From contig OZ345356.1 in the NCBI GenBank assembly GCA_977006965.1, positions 2,418,001 through 2,482,000 on the forward strand: a stretch of DNA of 64,000 nt. Direction: 5' to 3'. The DNA comes from Phymatolithon calcareum. Taxonomy: Eukaryota; Rhodophyta; Florideophyceae; Hapalidiales. Under the pieces are notes generated by a model. The model was not told the origin of the DNA. It worked only from the letters and a program-made list of their open reading frames with translations, and searched no databases. A program made the position numbers and the translations under genes. Below are positions 1 through 11,759 of this stretch, piece after piece; the stretch's first letter is position 1; every line of letters begins with the position of its first letter.

Positions 1-2284
1 GCGAACGTTCCTATTCCATACCGTCCGTGTTGTCCTGGCTTTGCACAACTAAATCGGCAGAAGCTATCCATCCGTATTGTGAATTGCGGACAATCCATTC
101 AACGAGTCGCTGTTCCTAACAGTTACTCGTGAGTATCGATAGTGCAACATGCTCAAAGCGCATCAGCTTGCACGACAAGATCTTGCTCCTACTGTCACAG
201 TGTTAGTGCAAGGGCCTCAGCATCCTCCACGCCGCACAATGAACAAATGTTTTATGGCAGTATCTCTCTGATATGTCTTGTCGCTTAGCACCGCGTCGCC
301 ACCTTCCTAAACCTGCTGTAAGGTTTCCGCTACCGTACCACATTGCACATAACTCCCTGAACGTCCTGCATGCCTGATTTCGCATTCTTGGTGTTGCTCT
401 GCACAATCTCGACTCTTCCGCTCAGCGCAACCGCGCTGCTCGAAGCGCCATGCACAGTTTCACTGTGCGTTTTCTTTAGTGAAGATGGAACAACACTTGA
501 ACAACCTGGGGTTGCAAATGCAAACTTGGAAAAATGGAATGCTAGACTCAGCCTCGTCAACATGTAATCAAGGAAAACACGGTCCGTGTTATTGCCGTAC
601 CAGAAAAAGCAAAGACGCAAGCCGTCGTTTTCAATCCGCAAGATTCAAATTCGTGGGCGACAGAAGGTGCTCATTGTGAGCAAATTGGGGCTTATAGCAC
701 CAAAGAGGACTGTGTTGAACGTGACAGGGACTGTCCCATCATTTAAGGTGTATGTTTTTGTAAAATCCTGAGCAACAACGGCCTGCTCAACCTTTAATCA
801 TGTTTGCAATGGGTCATGATGAGAGGAAAAGCAGCCTACAGTGAAGCAGAGACATGTTTTAACTCGCTGCGCGTATCGTTGACAAGTAAACGAACACTGC
901 TCATATAAACTGACTCACCAAACTCGCATGTTAGACCTTCTCGCCTTCCAATAAACCCGGGTAGAAACGTTTGCCACTCGTATTTTGCGTGTTTAGAAAC
1001 TAGTTCATGCTTCGGCTTGGGCGAAACGCATGTGACGACGAAAGATTGATTCCAGAGTTGTGTTTTCACTTGGGAGCAGCAGCTGGCGTACAAGCTGGCG
1101 CTCCTCCGCACAGACACGGTCGCAACGACGGCAAGCGGCACGAGACAGGAGAAGGTACGCCACATTTTTAACTCTTCGCATCAGCAACACTGAAGTCTCG
1201 ATTATATATTTCATCGAGGTTGGTGAGTGATGACTCGGCTTCTTTCCATCCCTTCGCTTGTGGAAATCCGCCATTTCAACACACTTTTTATTTCCGGTTC
1301 GCTCCACTGAGACCCACTCCAAAACTCGTGAAGCAGCCCAGGCATCATCTGTTGTAGTGCTCGTACAACACGTGGGGGCCACCACTCCGAGGCACTGCGA
1401 CAAATGGGAGGACAATATGAGCCATGACACCATGCACACCAGAGACTCGTCGAAAAGGAACGTCAATCACTCGTCACTTCAGACTCGTGCGGCACTCATC
1501 CACATGGAATTCCGCGGCTTCCGCAAATCCGGGAGAGAGTGATTACTTCGAGCTTTCGAATGAGACCTCCTGAACCACAGAAAGCTTGCGGAACGTCTGC
1601 GTCGCAGAAAACCGTTAGCATGGAAGGCGCCATAGCTGTTGCATTGCTCTGTAGACTCGAGCACACATTTTCCCGTGACAATCGACCGTCGAAGCGACGA
1701 TGCGAAATACAATCGACGCGGCAGTTTATGTGTGGCAGCGCGCTCCGGTAAGGCATCTGCAATGGGAGTCAGATTCGCTGAAGAACTGGAACACATAGGC
1801 GTCAGGTGTCCATATCCCGGGAACGGCCGGCGCACATCGCGAGATTCCTCCTACACTTGCATGTGGAAACGGAATTCATTAGCTGTCGCATTCGCGCTCC
1901 GCAGTGGCGATGGCAACGATGTAGGGTAGGGAGCGATGGCTGCTGTACTCGCTAGAGTATGACGGAGCGAAACACTGTATTTGGAACACGCTCGTGGCTT
2001 GGACAGAAGCCCACGATACAATGCAACAGCTGTTGAGTTAGCTGCAGATCGGATTGTGGCGATGGATCCTGTTTTCGTCTTACGGAAAATAAATTAAACT
2101 ATTTTGAAAACGAATGAAATGTTTAGAATGGCACATTTCCATTGGTGTAAAGGCTAAAATGTTTGCACATTTCGGGACTTCTCCAGTTTGGTACATTACA
2201 GTAGTCATCTCTTCGGAAGAGATGCAAGCAGCAAGGGGACACACAAGACTCAGGCTCTCTGCTACCCAAGAATGGGCTGTTTGA
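1..2284. repeat. Diverged duplicated block A (copy at 43100-45300)
   Basis: This segment aligns along its length with 43100-45300, in the same order and orientation, with many substitutions and small indels. It contains a decayed + strand reading frame at the left (see 43102-43500), a short ORF at 370-567 with a hydrophobic start, an RPL10 tail (570-797), and about 1.5 kb without a recognisable gene. Parts of its right half (1440-1540) also match 4385-4450, 16290-16360 and 30150-30220. I see no functional gene in it. It is an older copy of material that recurs around the STAND modules. Confidence 0.7.
570..797 (+). pseudogene. RPL10: RPL10 (uL16) C-terminal fragment, copy 1 (old)
   Basis: Translation around 640-705 resembles the conserved RPL10/uL16 stretch that follows the ALRRAKFKF segment (KIQIRGRQKVLIVSKLGL here). 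After a frameshift, the end of the fragment reads KILSNNGLLNL then stop, as in the better copy at 38681-39280. The central part is scrambled, so it cannot be functional. It is one of five RPL10 fragments in the window and, with 43728-43945, one of the two most diverged. The annotation rests on comparison with the clear copy at 38.7 kb. Confidence 0.6.
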
Positions 2285-3719
2285 TTGCCGCTGCAGCGGA
2301 GGCACAGACGCAAGTGGTCGTTTTTGTTTCAATTCAGAATACTTGATGGGTTGAATTCCAACTCTAACACCCTTTTCTTGTTTGCTCTACACGGATATGG
2401 CGTATTCCAACTTTCGGATTGTGAACTTCGAACAACCCCAATCAACAGGGCGCTTCTACCAACCCATGATTCTCCAATGCCACAGCTTGCCAAAGACTCC
2501 CCAGCTTGCTCTACAAAGGCATGTCGATACCGTCACCTCTGGAATGCAACATCCGTCGCTTCCTACGTGCGATTTCGTTCCCCATCTCGTCATCTCCCAA
2601 CCATTCCTTTTTGCCCAACATCGCTTCATGTCCTTCCTCAGCACTCTGCACCGCTCGCTGCCACACTCGTTCCAGAGTTCGACATGTCTTTCTTCGCATT
2701 CTTGATGCTTCTTTGGCCGCCCTCAGCGCTTCCGCTGTACTGCACTGATTGTGGCATCGCTCACAGTTCACTGTGCGTATTCTTTGCCGAACATGGACGC
2801 CCACTTGATTCACCCGTGGCGACTGGTACAGTGCCTCGCGTGATGGGCTCTGATGCTTTGGGCGCGGGGCTTGGAATGTGAACGTTTTGTATCGGTGGCG
2901 AATATGGCGAGCAGGCAGCAGGTAACGTTGTTCACCGGTCAAAACGCGAGCGTCGTGGGAGAAATCCCATGTAAGATTCTTTATATTGTTTACTATGCGG
3001 GGATACAGAACAATGCACCAAAAGTAGAAACTCCCTCCCATGGCATGACATGGAGCTGCTTCGCCAAGGTTCTCAATCATCTTCTCTTCGAGCTTCTTCA
3101 CATACCCATACCCCGAAATCATGCAAAGCCGGTTTGTCGAAATTTCTATAACACCTTGTCGTCCACGCCGCTTCCTTCATACCAGATGCGATTTGGGTTG
3201 CACGCGAATGACGAGTGCCTTTCGCAAATGAATGTACAGTACGACGAAGGCTTCTCCACTTTTCTGTAATGCTACATGACAAGAGATCGAGGCACTGAAT
3301 CACTGATACAGCGGTATGCAGGTTGTTGATCTATTGAGAGGTAACCACAATCTGTATTGTACACTGTGTACTGTAGGCACAAGTACTATTTTTTCGTGTA
3401 GTGTGATGCGTGGTTCTTTTTGTTCATCTGATTACCCTTCCTTCCATCCCACCTTTCTATTCTTTCTCTCAGTTGATCTCGTTCCTCACAAAACTATATC
3501 GACAGCAGAAACCGCCCAACATTGGTTCATATCGTGCACACTTTTTGTCAAGTGGTTAAACCAGCAACACTGAAGTACTTCATTCAAACACGCTTGAGCG
3601 ATGGTGTAGCTGCCCTATTTTGCAACCTGTAATCCATAATCGCGGGGATTCTCTATTCTCAAGATAGCACGCTAAAATAGCACCGCCGCACCGCGCTCCC
3701 CAAGAATGAAATATCTGAA
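2285..3719. repeat. Duplicated block B (copy at 26877-28260)
   Basis: About 1.4 kb matching 26877-28260 at high identity, in the same orientation. It starts near the shared GATTGTGAACTTCGAACAAC junction. Its right part (about 3480-3700) is related to the sequence just 3' of STAND1 (18360-18560) and STAND2 (32640-32870), so this block includes degenerate STAND 3' flank. A short hydrophobic-start ORF near 2684-2880 recurs in the other copy with a stop. No intact gene is seen. Confidence 0.7.
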
Positions 3720-3852
3720 TTTGAGCCATTGACATGATGTCAATCTGTGCTTGCATCATGATTCTGCAGCGAAACGATGCTGATCACCATTTCGGTGCGG
3801 AAAACATTGGCGTGTACTGTTGGTATTGAAAGTGAAATCAATCGATGGTGCA

Positions 3853-3897
3853 GTAGAAGCATACATGATAGAAACTGTCTACCATGTATGCTTCTAC
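3853..3897. other. Inverted repeat (15-bp perfect arms, 15-nt loop)
   Basis: The arms GTAGAAGCATACATG (3853-3867) and its exact reverse complement (3883-3897) flank a 15-nt loop. The equivalent spot in the other copy (29236-29306) forms a much longer hairpin with a different inner sequence. The outer arms are therefore shared while the interior has changed. Confidence 0.85.
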
Positions 3898-5046
3898 GGT
3901 GCCGCGGCACTTTCCTGTACTGTATTTGGGGCACCATCATGGTGATGATAGTCCCCTCTCACTGCTGTAAATACGACACAAGCGGTCGACCATAGAAGGG
4001 GGGACAACAAGTATCGGAGACAGGACAGATATGAAAATGAACTACTGTACAGTACAGTTCATTATCAATATCATATCATAATTTCATTTCTATCTGCATG
4101 CCGAGGGCTCGATCGAGCACTCGGCAGGTATCATACAGTAACATATGATAGTAACCATCGCTTCATTTCGGGAAATCTGTAATGCAAAACACACTGTCAA
4201 TTTCCGGTTCGCTCCAAAAAGACAACTCTAAAAGTCGTCAAGCAGCCCAGGGATCATCTATTGTAGTGCTCGTACACACGTGGGGCCCACCGTTCCGAGA
4301 GTCTCGGACCGAGACACTGCTCCAGATGGGAGGACAATATGAGTCATGAGACCCTGCGCACGAACGACTCGTCGACATGGAACGTCAATCACTTCTTGTT
4401 TCCCACTCGTGTGGGACTCATCCACATGGAATTCCGCGGCTTTCGCAAATCTGGGAGAGAGAGATCACTTCGAGCTTTCGAATTAGACGTGCTGTACAGC
4501 AGAAAGCTTGCGGAACTTTGCGTGGGAGAAAACCACAGCAGCGGAGGCACAGACGCAAGTGCTCGTTTTGGTTTCTCTTCAGAATCCTTGATGGGTTGAC
4601 TTCCAATTCTAACACCCTTTTCTTGTTTACTCTACACGAATATGGCGTATTCCAAATTTCGGGGCGGACGGTCCTCCAGGCCGCAGTGGCAAAGTCTTGT
4701 CTGTAGCAACCGCGAAAAGGACTCAACAGACTTACACAGCATTTCAAGCCTTCGTTTTCTTCAATCCATGACGTCTCCAGCGCCGCGGCTCGCGCAAGGC
4801 TCTGACCGCATAGCGAGAACTTGCCATCACCATCACCGCCACAGCGCCACACAACAACCTCCTTCGCACAACCTTGTTTTCCGCCATTGCTCTGGTACTA
4901 TGTTCCGCATAGCATCACATCACCGTCTTAAAGCCCTCGCAGAGCAGATCTCGCCGGCACGGTTTGGTTTTGCGGGCGAGTCGCCTCATCGTCTCATCTC
5001 CTTGCACGCGGTCGTAAAAGAGCCGTCGTCGACGAGTTCCCCTTCG

Positions 5047-5092
5047 CCTCCTTCGCCGCTCACCAACGCAATTGCTACTCGTCGCACGACTT
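5047..5092 (-). other. Patch of STAND P-loop sequence inside the RPL10-flank duplication
   Basis: On the - strand this stretch reads VVRRVAIALVSGEGGEGE. STAND1 has VVRRVAVASVSGEGGVGK at its Walker A (about 22315-22360). The nucleotide match is roughly 80% over about 45 bp by eye. It lies exactly between two copies of a 129-bp tandem duplication (about 4971 and 5100 onward) of the RPL10 5' junction. The sister copy at 30.7 kb has one copy and no patch. It looks like a recombination or repair chimera, not a gene. Confidence 0.65.
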
Positions 5093-5138
5093 GTGGCTTT
5101 GCGGGCGAGTTACCGCATCGTCTCGTCTCCTTGCGCGC

Positions 5139-5635
5139 GGTCGTAAAAGGGCCGGCGTCGACGAGTTCCCCTTCGCGGCTCAGATGAGAAGGAACAGCAT
5201 TGCTCGGTGGCCCTTGAAGCTGCAAGTGTTGCCTGCAATAAGTACATGACCAAGACTGTCGGAAATGATGCGCTCCATCTCCGCGTGCGCGCCCATTCAT
5301 TCCATGTCCTGCAGAATGCTTTCATGCGCTGGTGCCGATCGACTGCAAATCGGTATGTGTGGCACGTTCGGAAAGCCTCTTGGTACCGTCGTGCGTGTGC
5401 GTATCGCGCAGGCTCTGCTCTCTATCTGCTCAAAGGAGTTGAATGCTTATTGTCTTGAGGCACTCAGACGTGCAAAGTACAAGTTCCATGGGCTACAGAA
5501 GGTTTTCATTTTTACAAGTGGGGATTTACGAAATTTGCGAATGATGAATATGCGGGGCTGAAGGGGGCTCGTCGCATCATCCCGGATGGGTGTTAATGCA
5601 ACATTTTGACGAACAAGGGTTTGCTCAACCTTTAA
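5139..5635 (+). pseudogene. RPL10: RPL10 (uL16) pseudogene, copy 2, unit I
   Basis: The fragment follows the RPL10/uL16 sequence from the [13 protein letters not shown] region to the terminal KG(L)LNL-stop, colinear with the clean copy at 38681-39280. It has several indels: a deletion after the FPFA region, loss of bases in the [17 protein letters not shown] segment and others, plus an in-frame TAA where the clean copy has TAC in PDGCYC. RPL10 is a large-subunit ribosomal protein; this copy cannot make one. A downstream AATAAA about 90 nt after the stop is shared with the other copies, showing that the duplication includes 3' flank. Confidence 0.8.
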
Positions 5636-5765
5636 CCACGTTTCTACTGAGGGTCCTTATCGGAGGACAAGCACTGAATAGTGAAGCAGGAAAATGTTTA
5701 ATTGGTTGCGTGTATCGCTGGCAAATAAAAGCACCTTGCTCGTAGCATCCGTTCACCATTCCGGG

Positions 5766-6177
5766 TGTGGTGCAATGCTCCGTGATCTAGTTGCCCGCTA
5801 TTTTTCCATTTCTGCAAGCAGTCTACTGTATGCCACTGTTCTTATAGTCGTAGTGACCGTCGGTGGAGAGGAAGGACCAAGGAGGTTTTCGGGCTCTGCG
5901 ATTCCGGTTCCGACGTTGCCTGATCCCGATTCCGGGTCAGTTCGTCGCCATTACCGTTACGCAACCCAAACCGACCGATAAAACCCGTACTTTTTGCTTT
6001 TACTTGTTCCTCTTCCTTTTCTATTGCTCTCTCCCTTCCACTTCCCTCCGTCGTGCGCGCGTGCGGTCCTACAAACCGCAACTACAACGCGCGTCCGACG
6101 TTGCTCTGTCGTGCTACCGCGGAAAGGGGGTCCCGAACACCCCGATCGGCAAGCCCTCCCTAAGTCTTTGCACGACA
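5766..6177 (+). repeat. 5' LTR of the chromovirus
   Basis: The LTR starts TGTGGTGCAATG and ends GCACGACA (TG...CA). It is paired with 14890-15301, which has TA in place of TG at its first two bases. A pyrimidine-rich stretch lies at about 5990-6040. Sequence from 6178 to 6291 separates the LTR from the gag start. Confidence 0.92.
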
Positions 6178-6291
6178 ACTAGTCTCCCGACCTAGAAAGG
6201 TTCACCTTTATACCACTTCGTTATTCCCGTATCCGGGAAGTATAATTCTGCGAAGTCTTATTATACGTCTTCGCCCCAAACAAACGTTGGC

Positions 6292-8472
6292 ATGTCACCG
6301 TTGGCCTCCGACGCCAAAATGCCGAGACCCAAGCGTCAAGAACGTCCCGGAGGACCATCTAGGACGTCTAGAACGTCGGAAAAGAATTCTCGCAAGGGAT
6401 CAAAGGCCAATTCCGACTCTCGCACTTCTGGCAGCGAGCAGGTTGCTCCAGCACATGGTGTTAATTTGCGCAGTCGAGTGTCCTCGAGACATAGCTCACG
6501 CGAATGTGCCGCCGATGTCGGTGCCATTCCGGGAAAAGCGGAAACCGGCTATCGTGAGCCTGGTAGCGTTCACTTTGAAGGAGGATCCGGACCTAAGCAG
6601 GAGAATCCCCTATCAAGGGACGCACAGGTGGCCGTCCTACACCTAATTGAGTCCCGACTCACACCAGTTCGTCAAGTTGTTTCAGACTTGCAGGATTCGG
6701 TGAACATACTAATGTTGTGGACGACTTCCCGTGACGCCGCTCCAGAGGATATACGAAATCTACGTACAGACGTGAACAGGGTCATGGAAGATCTCAGGAC
6801 GATTCGAGTCGACGTTGAGAATCATGACGGGATGGTGAAAATGTGGCAAAGCACGTGTCACGAAATCCGCGACGCAGATGACGGCGGTACATCACTGAGC
6901 GTTGCTAATTCGAAGGCTGACTGGAAAACCGTCTTTCCGGCACAGGCCCGACGGCGAAGCGAAATCATTCCCCCAATTTCGTTGGACGTACGTCACTCGA
7001 AGCCGAGAAAAGGGAGGAGATCTAAACATCTCCAGTCCTCCAAGAGCGATAATCGTCGCACACGCCGGATTGACAAGCATCCAGACGCCTCCGGCAGCTC
7101 ATCGGATAGCGATGACGACAGCACAGACGAAAACCAGGAACACGGCGGGGATGACGACAATGACGGAACTTCAAGTCCGAGTAGCTCGGATTCTTCAACT
7201 GACCGCTCCTACCGGCGCCATGGGCATAGACGCAAAAGCTCACACCGATACGGATCTAGATCCCGGGAGCGCTCGCGAAAGATTACTCCTTCCCGTCGTA
7301 CGCAAGAATCCACACGGAGAAAGAAGGAGAAGGAAAGAAAAGGCCCAAAACACATTGGTCTTCGCAGCCTTCGCGCTACGAACTCTCGCTACAAGAAGGA
7401 CCTATCTTATTGGACGTACCGACTCCGAAACACCTCACAAGATCGCGACTCAAGGGAAACCGGAAAAGTAAAGGACCAGATTAGACGACTGGAGATAACG
7501 TCACTATCGAAGGCCCCGTTCGACGGAAAAGATCCAATCCTCATCCTGGACTTCCTATGTCGCTTCGTTCGTGAAGCTGATACCCTTCGGATGAGCGAGG
7601 CACAAGCTTACCTCGCGCTCCCACATTACCTCCACGGGTTCGCTCTGAGCCAATTTGAATCCATTCGCGATTCATCCTCGACATCGAATGGCGGTGTTAC
7701 ATGTTGGCCGGAAGCAGTTCAGTACCTGCTCCGATCGTTTGCTTCCTCGTCATCGATACAAACTGCACTGCGAGATTTGCGCGACGTACAGCAGCAAGAC
7801 GGGGAGGACGAGCGCGATTACAGCACACGGCTGGATGCTGCATGCCGTCGAGCTGGTAATGTTTTCTCATTGGACGAAAAATGCACCATGTTCGAGTCCG
7901 GGCTCGCACCGGAAATACAGCCACTTGTTTCCCGACATCGGGAGGCTCATCCAGAGATTAGCTTCCTCGAACTTGTCGAGTTTGCACGCACTGAAGGCGC
8001 CGCTAATAGGGCCCTGGTTCGGAAGACAACAACTTCGCATCGGTACACTACATTGCGACGCCGTGCCCCGGCACTTTTGTTGGAGGAGAGCACATCTACC
8101 TCTAATGACGCACCTTTCGCGGCGTCCAACGGTCAGCAGGGTAGTGGTGAACTTCTATTCGTCGGCGGCTCCGAATCATCTGGCATTCTGTCCTCGATCC
8201 CGACCTCCGACTTGCCGTCGACTATCGTGGATCCCTCGGAGTTGGACCCAGTTCAGGCTGAATCTCTACTGCTGGCAACAAATCGCAAGTTTGCTCCCAT
8301 CGCTCGCCCTGTTCCCGCGGCACAAATTCCCGGTGCACGGGGAAATTCTAACAGACCGGGGTGGGTCGAAGACCCAGACCACGAGCCGTGCGTCGAGAAG
8401 ACCTCATCTGTTTTCACTGCTATGCAGCGGGGCACATTGCGCCCGAATGCGGAGAGTCAGACTTCGGCGTAA
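6292..8472 (+). pseudogene. gag: gag polyprotein (capsid region) of the chromovirus
   Basis: A 726-codon frame begins at an ATG 114 bp after the LTR. The first third is polar. Residues about 225-360 are acidic-serine and arginine/serine-rich (SR/KE tracts). Residues about 405-590 resemble a retrotransposon capsid domain (Retrotrans_gag type: a conserved PHYLHGFA segment, then long helices with the WPEAVQYLL and YSTRLDAACRRAG motifs). The CCHC zinc knuckle expected at the Gag end is not in this frame; it lies in another frame at 8361-8606, so a frameshift occurred near 8380-8420. Gag would form the particle and bind the element RNA. Confidence 0.85.
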
Positions 8473-8606
8473 TCGTAAACAATTTCGAACAGCTGGCTGA
8501 AGAAGGTAAAAGGCGTGTGCCGACCGAGAGCTATCATCGGGCGAAAGCGCGCTGCGAAACCAAGACTATCCAGGCAATTGCGCCAACAGCTGTTTCGAAA
8601 AACTAA
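8361..8606 (+). pseudogene. gag: Gag nucleocapsid zinc knuckle in shifted frame
   Basis: The 81-codon frame contains CFHCYAAGHIAPEC, a perfect C-X2-C-X4-H-X4-C retroviral-type zinc knuckle that binds nucleic acid. It overlaps the end of the capsid frame by about 110 bp and would need a -1 or +2 shift to join it. Because the shift precedes the knuckle rather than the protease, I read it as a mutational break, not a programmed frameshift. The ORF ends at 8606; the following 230 bp up to the protease contain no clear domain. Confidence 0.8.
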
Positions 8607-8857
8607 GTGTGGGGGCTCCCCTAACCGGGGAAGAACCAGCGAGCATTTTGCCCCCGTGCTCGAAAAATATTGTGGTGCTCAGAAGCCCGATCAAAGTACT
8701 CTCGCGCCATGACAGGTCAGGCTGTGGGTTGTGTCGGCCCTGGGTGCGACCCCGAGCCCCACAAGCACCGGAGGCCATTTTTGTGATGGCGACGAAACGA
8801 AATTACAAGGTCTAGGCTTTTGTCGGGGACGACAAAAATAGCCCCATCCGAAAGCTT

Positions 8858-9109
8858 GTGGTTCTGGACACCGGCGCTGGACCCAATTTTGTCCGCAAGA
8901 GCGAATTGTCGCCGGAACTCCAACAGAAAGTCACCGCTGGGAATCCCCTTCCCGATATCCGGGATGCGAATGGACGACCGTTACGCCTAGAAGGGACAAT
9001 ATTATTGACTGTCCAATTGGGCCAGTATTCTGTTCGGACAGAGTTTATTGTTTGCGAGCGCCTAGCTGCGTCTGCGATCGCTCCGTGGAGGCAATCTTCC
9101 CACGACTGA
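8858..9109 (+). pseudogene. pro: Retrotransposon aspartic protease fragment
   Basis: The active-site motif VLDTGAGPNFV (D-T-G) appears immediately at the start, followed by a strand-rich segment (ILLTVQLG, IRDANGRPLRL) typical of the single-lobe retropepsin that processes Gag-Pol. The frame then breaks near 9050-9109, and the coding sequence appears to continue in the frame of 9052-9924. The true start is not visible, because upstream in-frame sequence is interrupted. Confidence 0.8.
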
Positions 9110-9924
9110 GGCAGATTGAGATGGCCGATGGTACGCGTATCCCTATCACCCGGCGAGCACTGAAGCGACCACCCAGTGCCCCTCCACTTCCGATTATGCA
9201 AGAGTACGACCGTACACTGGGTCCCGTGTCACCAAAGCTACGGGTAGCCAAAGCGACCACACTGGCCCCCGAATCCCAAACTTGGGTGATGGTGTCATCG
9301 GAGCGGGTGGGACTAGCCGTGCCGCAGCCCTTGTCGAAGTTGTATTCCGCATACGGGATTTCGATCTCGAATGGCGTGGCCGCTCTATCACTGAAAGAGC
9401 CATTCTGGATCTTGATGGCGAATTTTTCGAAAATGGCACGCTCTCTGAAAAAGGGGCAAGTGGTGGGTACGGTCTTGCCGCATCAGACAGATTTGCTCAA
9501 CAGCTCTGTGTCCGTCGCAGAGGTTCTGGGATTGATCCCGGATACCGAAGCCGTCATCTCGTCCCCTCGTGACACCCCAACCGGGGAGATGCCAGCGCAG
9601 AATCGGAAAGGTCTTGCGAGCCTAGACCTGTCCCACTTAGGCGAAGATCATCGGGACGCTATTCGTGATCTCTTGATACCCTTTTCGCGAATGTGGAGCG
9701 GCGAGCTTGGCGAAATATCGGCGACCACGCACCATATGGACCTGACCCCAGGAGCAAGACCGTCCGCCTCGCCGCCATATCGCGCAGGCCCTCGAGCCCG
9801 CCAGGTGGAACAGGCGGAAGTGGATCACCAGCGCAGTCCCCCTGGGCATCTCCGGTGGTTTTGGTACCCAAATCAGACGGAAGTTTGCGCTTCTGCGTCG
9901 ATTATCGCAAGCTCAATGCAGTGA
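9052..9924 (+). pseudogene. pol: Pol segment between protease and reverse transcriptase
   Basis: The 290-codon frame carries the protease-to-RT linker found in Ty3/Gypsy elements (a region rich in beta-strand-like sequence and the segment LDLSHLGEDHRDAIRDLLIPFSRMW, seen before RT in this family). Around 9830-9860 the reading continues in the frame of 9693-11759, so a frameshift separates it from the RT proper. The end of this frame (after about residue 265) is out-of-frame translation. Confidence 0.7.
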
Positions 9925-11759
9925 CCGTAAAGGATACGTATCCCATCCCGAGAATGGACGAGTGCATCGATTCACTCGGCACAGCCAAGGTATTCTCCAC
10001 CCTGGATTGTAACTCTGGCTACTGGCAGGTCCCGATCGCGGGATACGACCGCGATAAAACAGCCCTTGTTTGCCACTCGGGCCTCTATCGTTTCAAGAGA
10101 ATGCCGTTTGGTCTGACGAACGCGCCCGCGACATTCCAACGTACGCTGGATATTCTGCTGCCACAATTTAAATGGAAAACATGTTTGGTCTATCTGGACG
10201 ACATTATCAATTTTTCGAATGATACCGCGTCGCATTTCGACCACGTGCGTACGGTGCTCACCATCCTGAAAGATGCCGGTGTATCTCTCAAGCTTGAGAA
10301 ATGCAAGTTTTTCACCGACAAGGTTAGCTACCTTGGACATGTTATTCGGCCCGGCGAACTTTCGGTGGACACGACCCGCACGGCAGCACTTCGTGAAGCC
10401 CACCCTCCACGGACACAGACAGAGCTGATTTCGTTCCTCGGATTATGCAATGTCTACCGCCGGTTTGTCCGCGACTTTGCCGAAATCGCAGCTCCGTTAA
10501 ACAAACTGCTGAAGAAGGGCACTCCGACAATGCTCGCTCCTTTTTGTGACGCCGAGCTGCACGCTTATCGGAAGCTAATTGACGTGGTCACCTCTCCGCC
10601 GGTGCTAGCCCTCCCGAAACCAGGACTTCCATATTCGTTGGATACCGATGCGAGCGCGAACATGGTAGGCGTCGCAGTCTTTCAACTGGACCACGCAGAG
10701 CGACGCCCTATTGGATTCTGGTCGCGTTCGCTCGTCCCGGCGGAGAAAAATTACTCGACATCTGAACGAGAATGTTTAGCAGTCGTTTGGGCTGTGACGA
10801 CATTGAGACCCTATTTGCAGGGAGAAAAATTCACTGTGTATACCGACCACGTGGCGCTGCGTTGGCTACTGGAAATCGCTGAACCTTCTGGACGACTTAT
10901 GCGCTGCAGGTTACGCCTGTCGGAGTTTACGTTCAACGTTGTTTACAAGAAAGGGAAGGAAAACAGGCAGGCCGACGCGCTTTCTCGTTTAAGCACGTTA
11001 GGCGAAACAACGGCAGATTTGGACGAAGAAATACCCTGCTTCCACGTGGATGAATATTCACAAAATAATCTCGACGCCGAGAGGGACGAATGTCACGGAT
11101 TACGAGATGAGAACGAGATCGAGATGGATGCTCTGTTTGCCCTATCGGATTACAACCCAACTGGTGTTCAACTCACCCCGGTGACTCGCGAAAAACTTCT
11201 GCGGGAGCAGCTGGCGGATCCGTTTTGTGGAAGCGTGCGGAAAGGCCTAGAAGACGGAAACGACCTTCTATTCGCACAGGATGAAGTTGGTATGCTAATC
11301 CGGCTGGCGAGCGAGACGCCTCAACTAGTCGTTCCGGATTCGCTTCAAGGCAGAATACTGCATCTGAGCCATTACTCAACCATGTCCGGACACCCTGGAG
11401 GGCGAAAACTGTATTACTCTCTGCGAAGGGATTTTTACTGGCCCTCCATGGCAACAGACTGCTTCGCGACCGCTCGAAACTGCCCCACCTGTGCTCGAAA
11501 TCGAGTGAAGCTAAGACGAAACGCAAAAAGGATGAAGCGTTTTCCCGCAGCGAGAACTCTGGAGTTCGTGGGTATTGATATCCTCGGGGAGCTTAATAAG
11601 ACACCAAGGGGAAATCGGTATCTACTTGTCATCACGGATCGGTTTTCGAAGCTCGTACGCACGGTACCACTCGCACGTATCAACGCAGCTGACATTGCCA
11701 AGGCGTTCGTGAATCATTGGGGGGTTCGTATACGGGCCACCTGTGTCAGTGCTGTCTGA
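9693..11759 (+). pseudogene. pol: Pol: reverse transcriptase, RNase H and N-terminal integrase
   Basis: The 688-codon frame (real Pol homology from about residue 45) shows RT motifs in order: FCVDYRKLNAVT, FSTLDCNSGYWQV (first catalytic Asp), MPFGLTNAPATFQ and YLDDI (catalytic Asp pair). RNase H follows with DTDASANMVGVAVF, the SERECLAVVWA segment and the TDHVALRWL motif. The integrase zinc domain has HLSHYSTMSGHPG and CPTCARN, then the first core motifs GIDILGEL and VITDRFSK. It ends by frameshift near 11745. Together these would copy the element RNA into DNA, remove the RNA strand and begin integration. The RT catalytic residues are intact, but the reading frame as a whole is broken. Confidence 0.93.

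Larger units (their letters stand above)
3720..5138. repeat. Duplicated block C, 5' flank of the RPL10 fragment (copy at 29100-30759)
   Basis: This block pairs with 29100-30759. The copy at 29 kb additionally carries a 398-bp MITE that is absent here, so this copy is the empty site. It begins with half of a palindrome that is complete at 29096-29136 and holds the hairpin at 3853-3897. The part from 4190 to 5000 recurs more loosely at 16160-17300 and in blocks A and E. Short ORFs on both strands are not conserved in frame between copies. No gene is called. Confidence 0.7.

Noticed and set aside
2511-3122. 203-codon - strand ORF in block B
   Set aside because: The sister copy at 27 kb breaks this frame; no domain, so coding is unsupported.
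6178-6291. Primer-binding site search after the 5' LTR
   Set aside because: No TGG-starting match to a tRNA 3' end recognised; a half-tRNA or unusual primer cannot be excluded, so no feature is called.
6902-7471. 189-codon ORF overlapping gag
   Set aside because: Out-of-frame shadow of the Arg/Ser-rich gag region.
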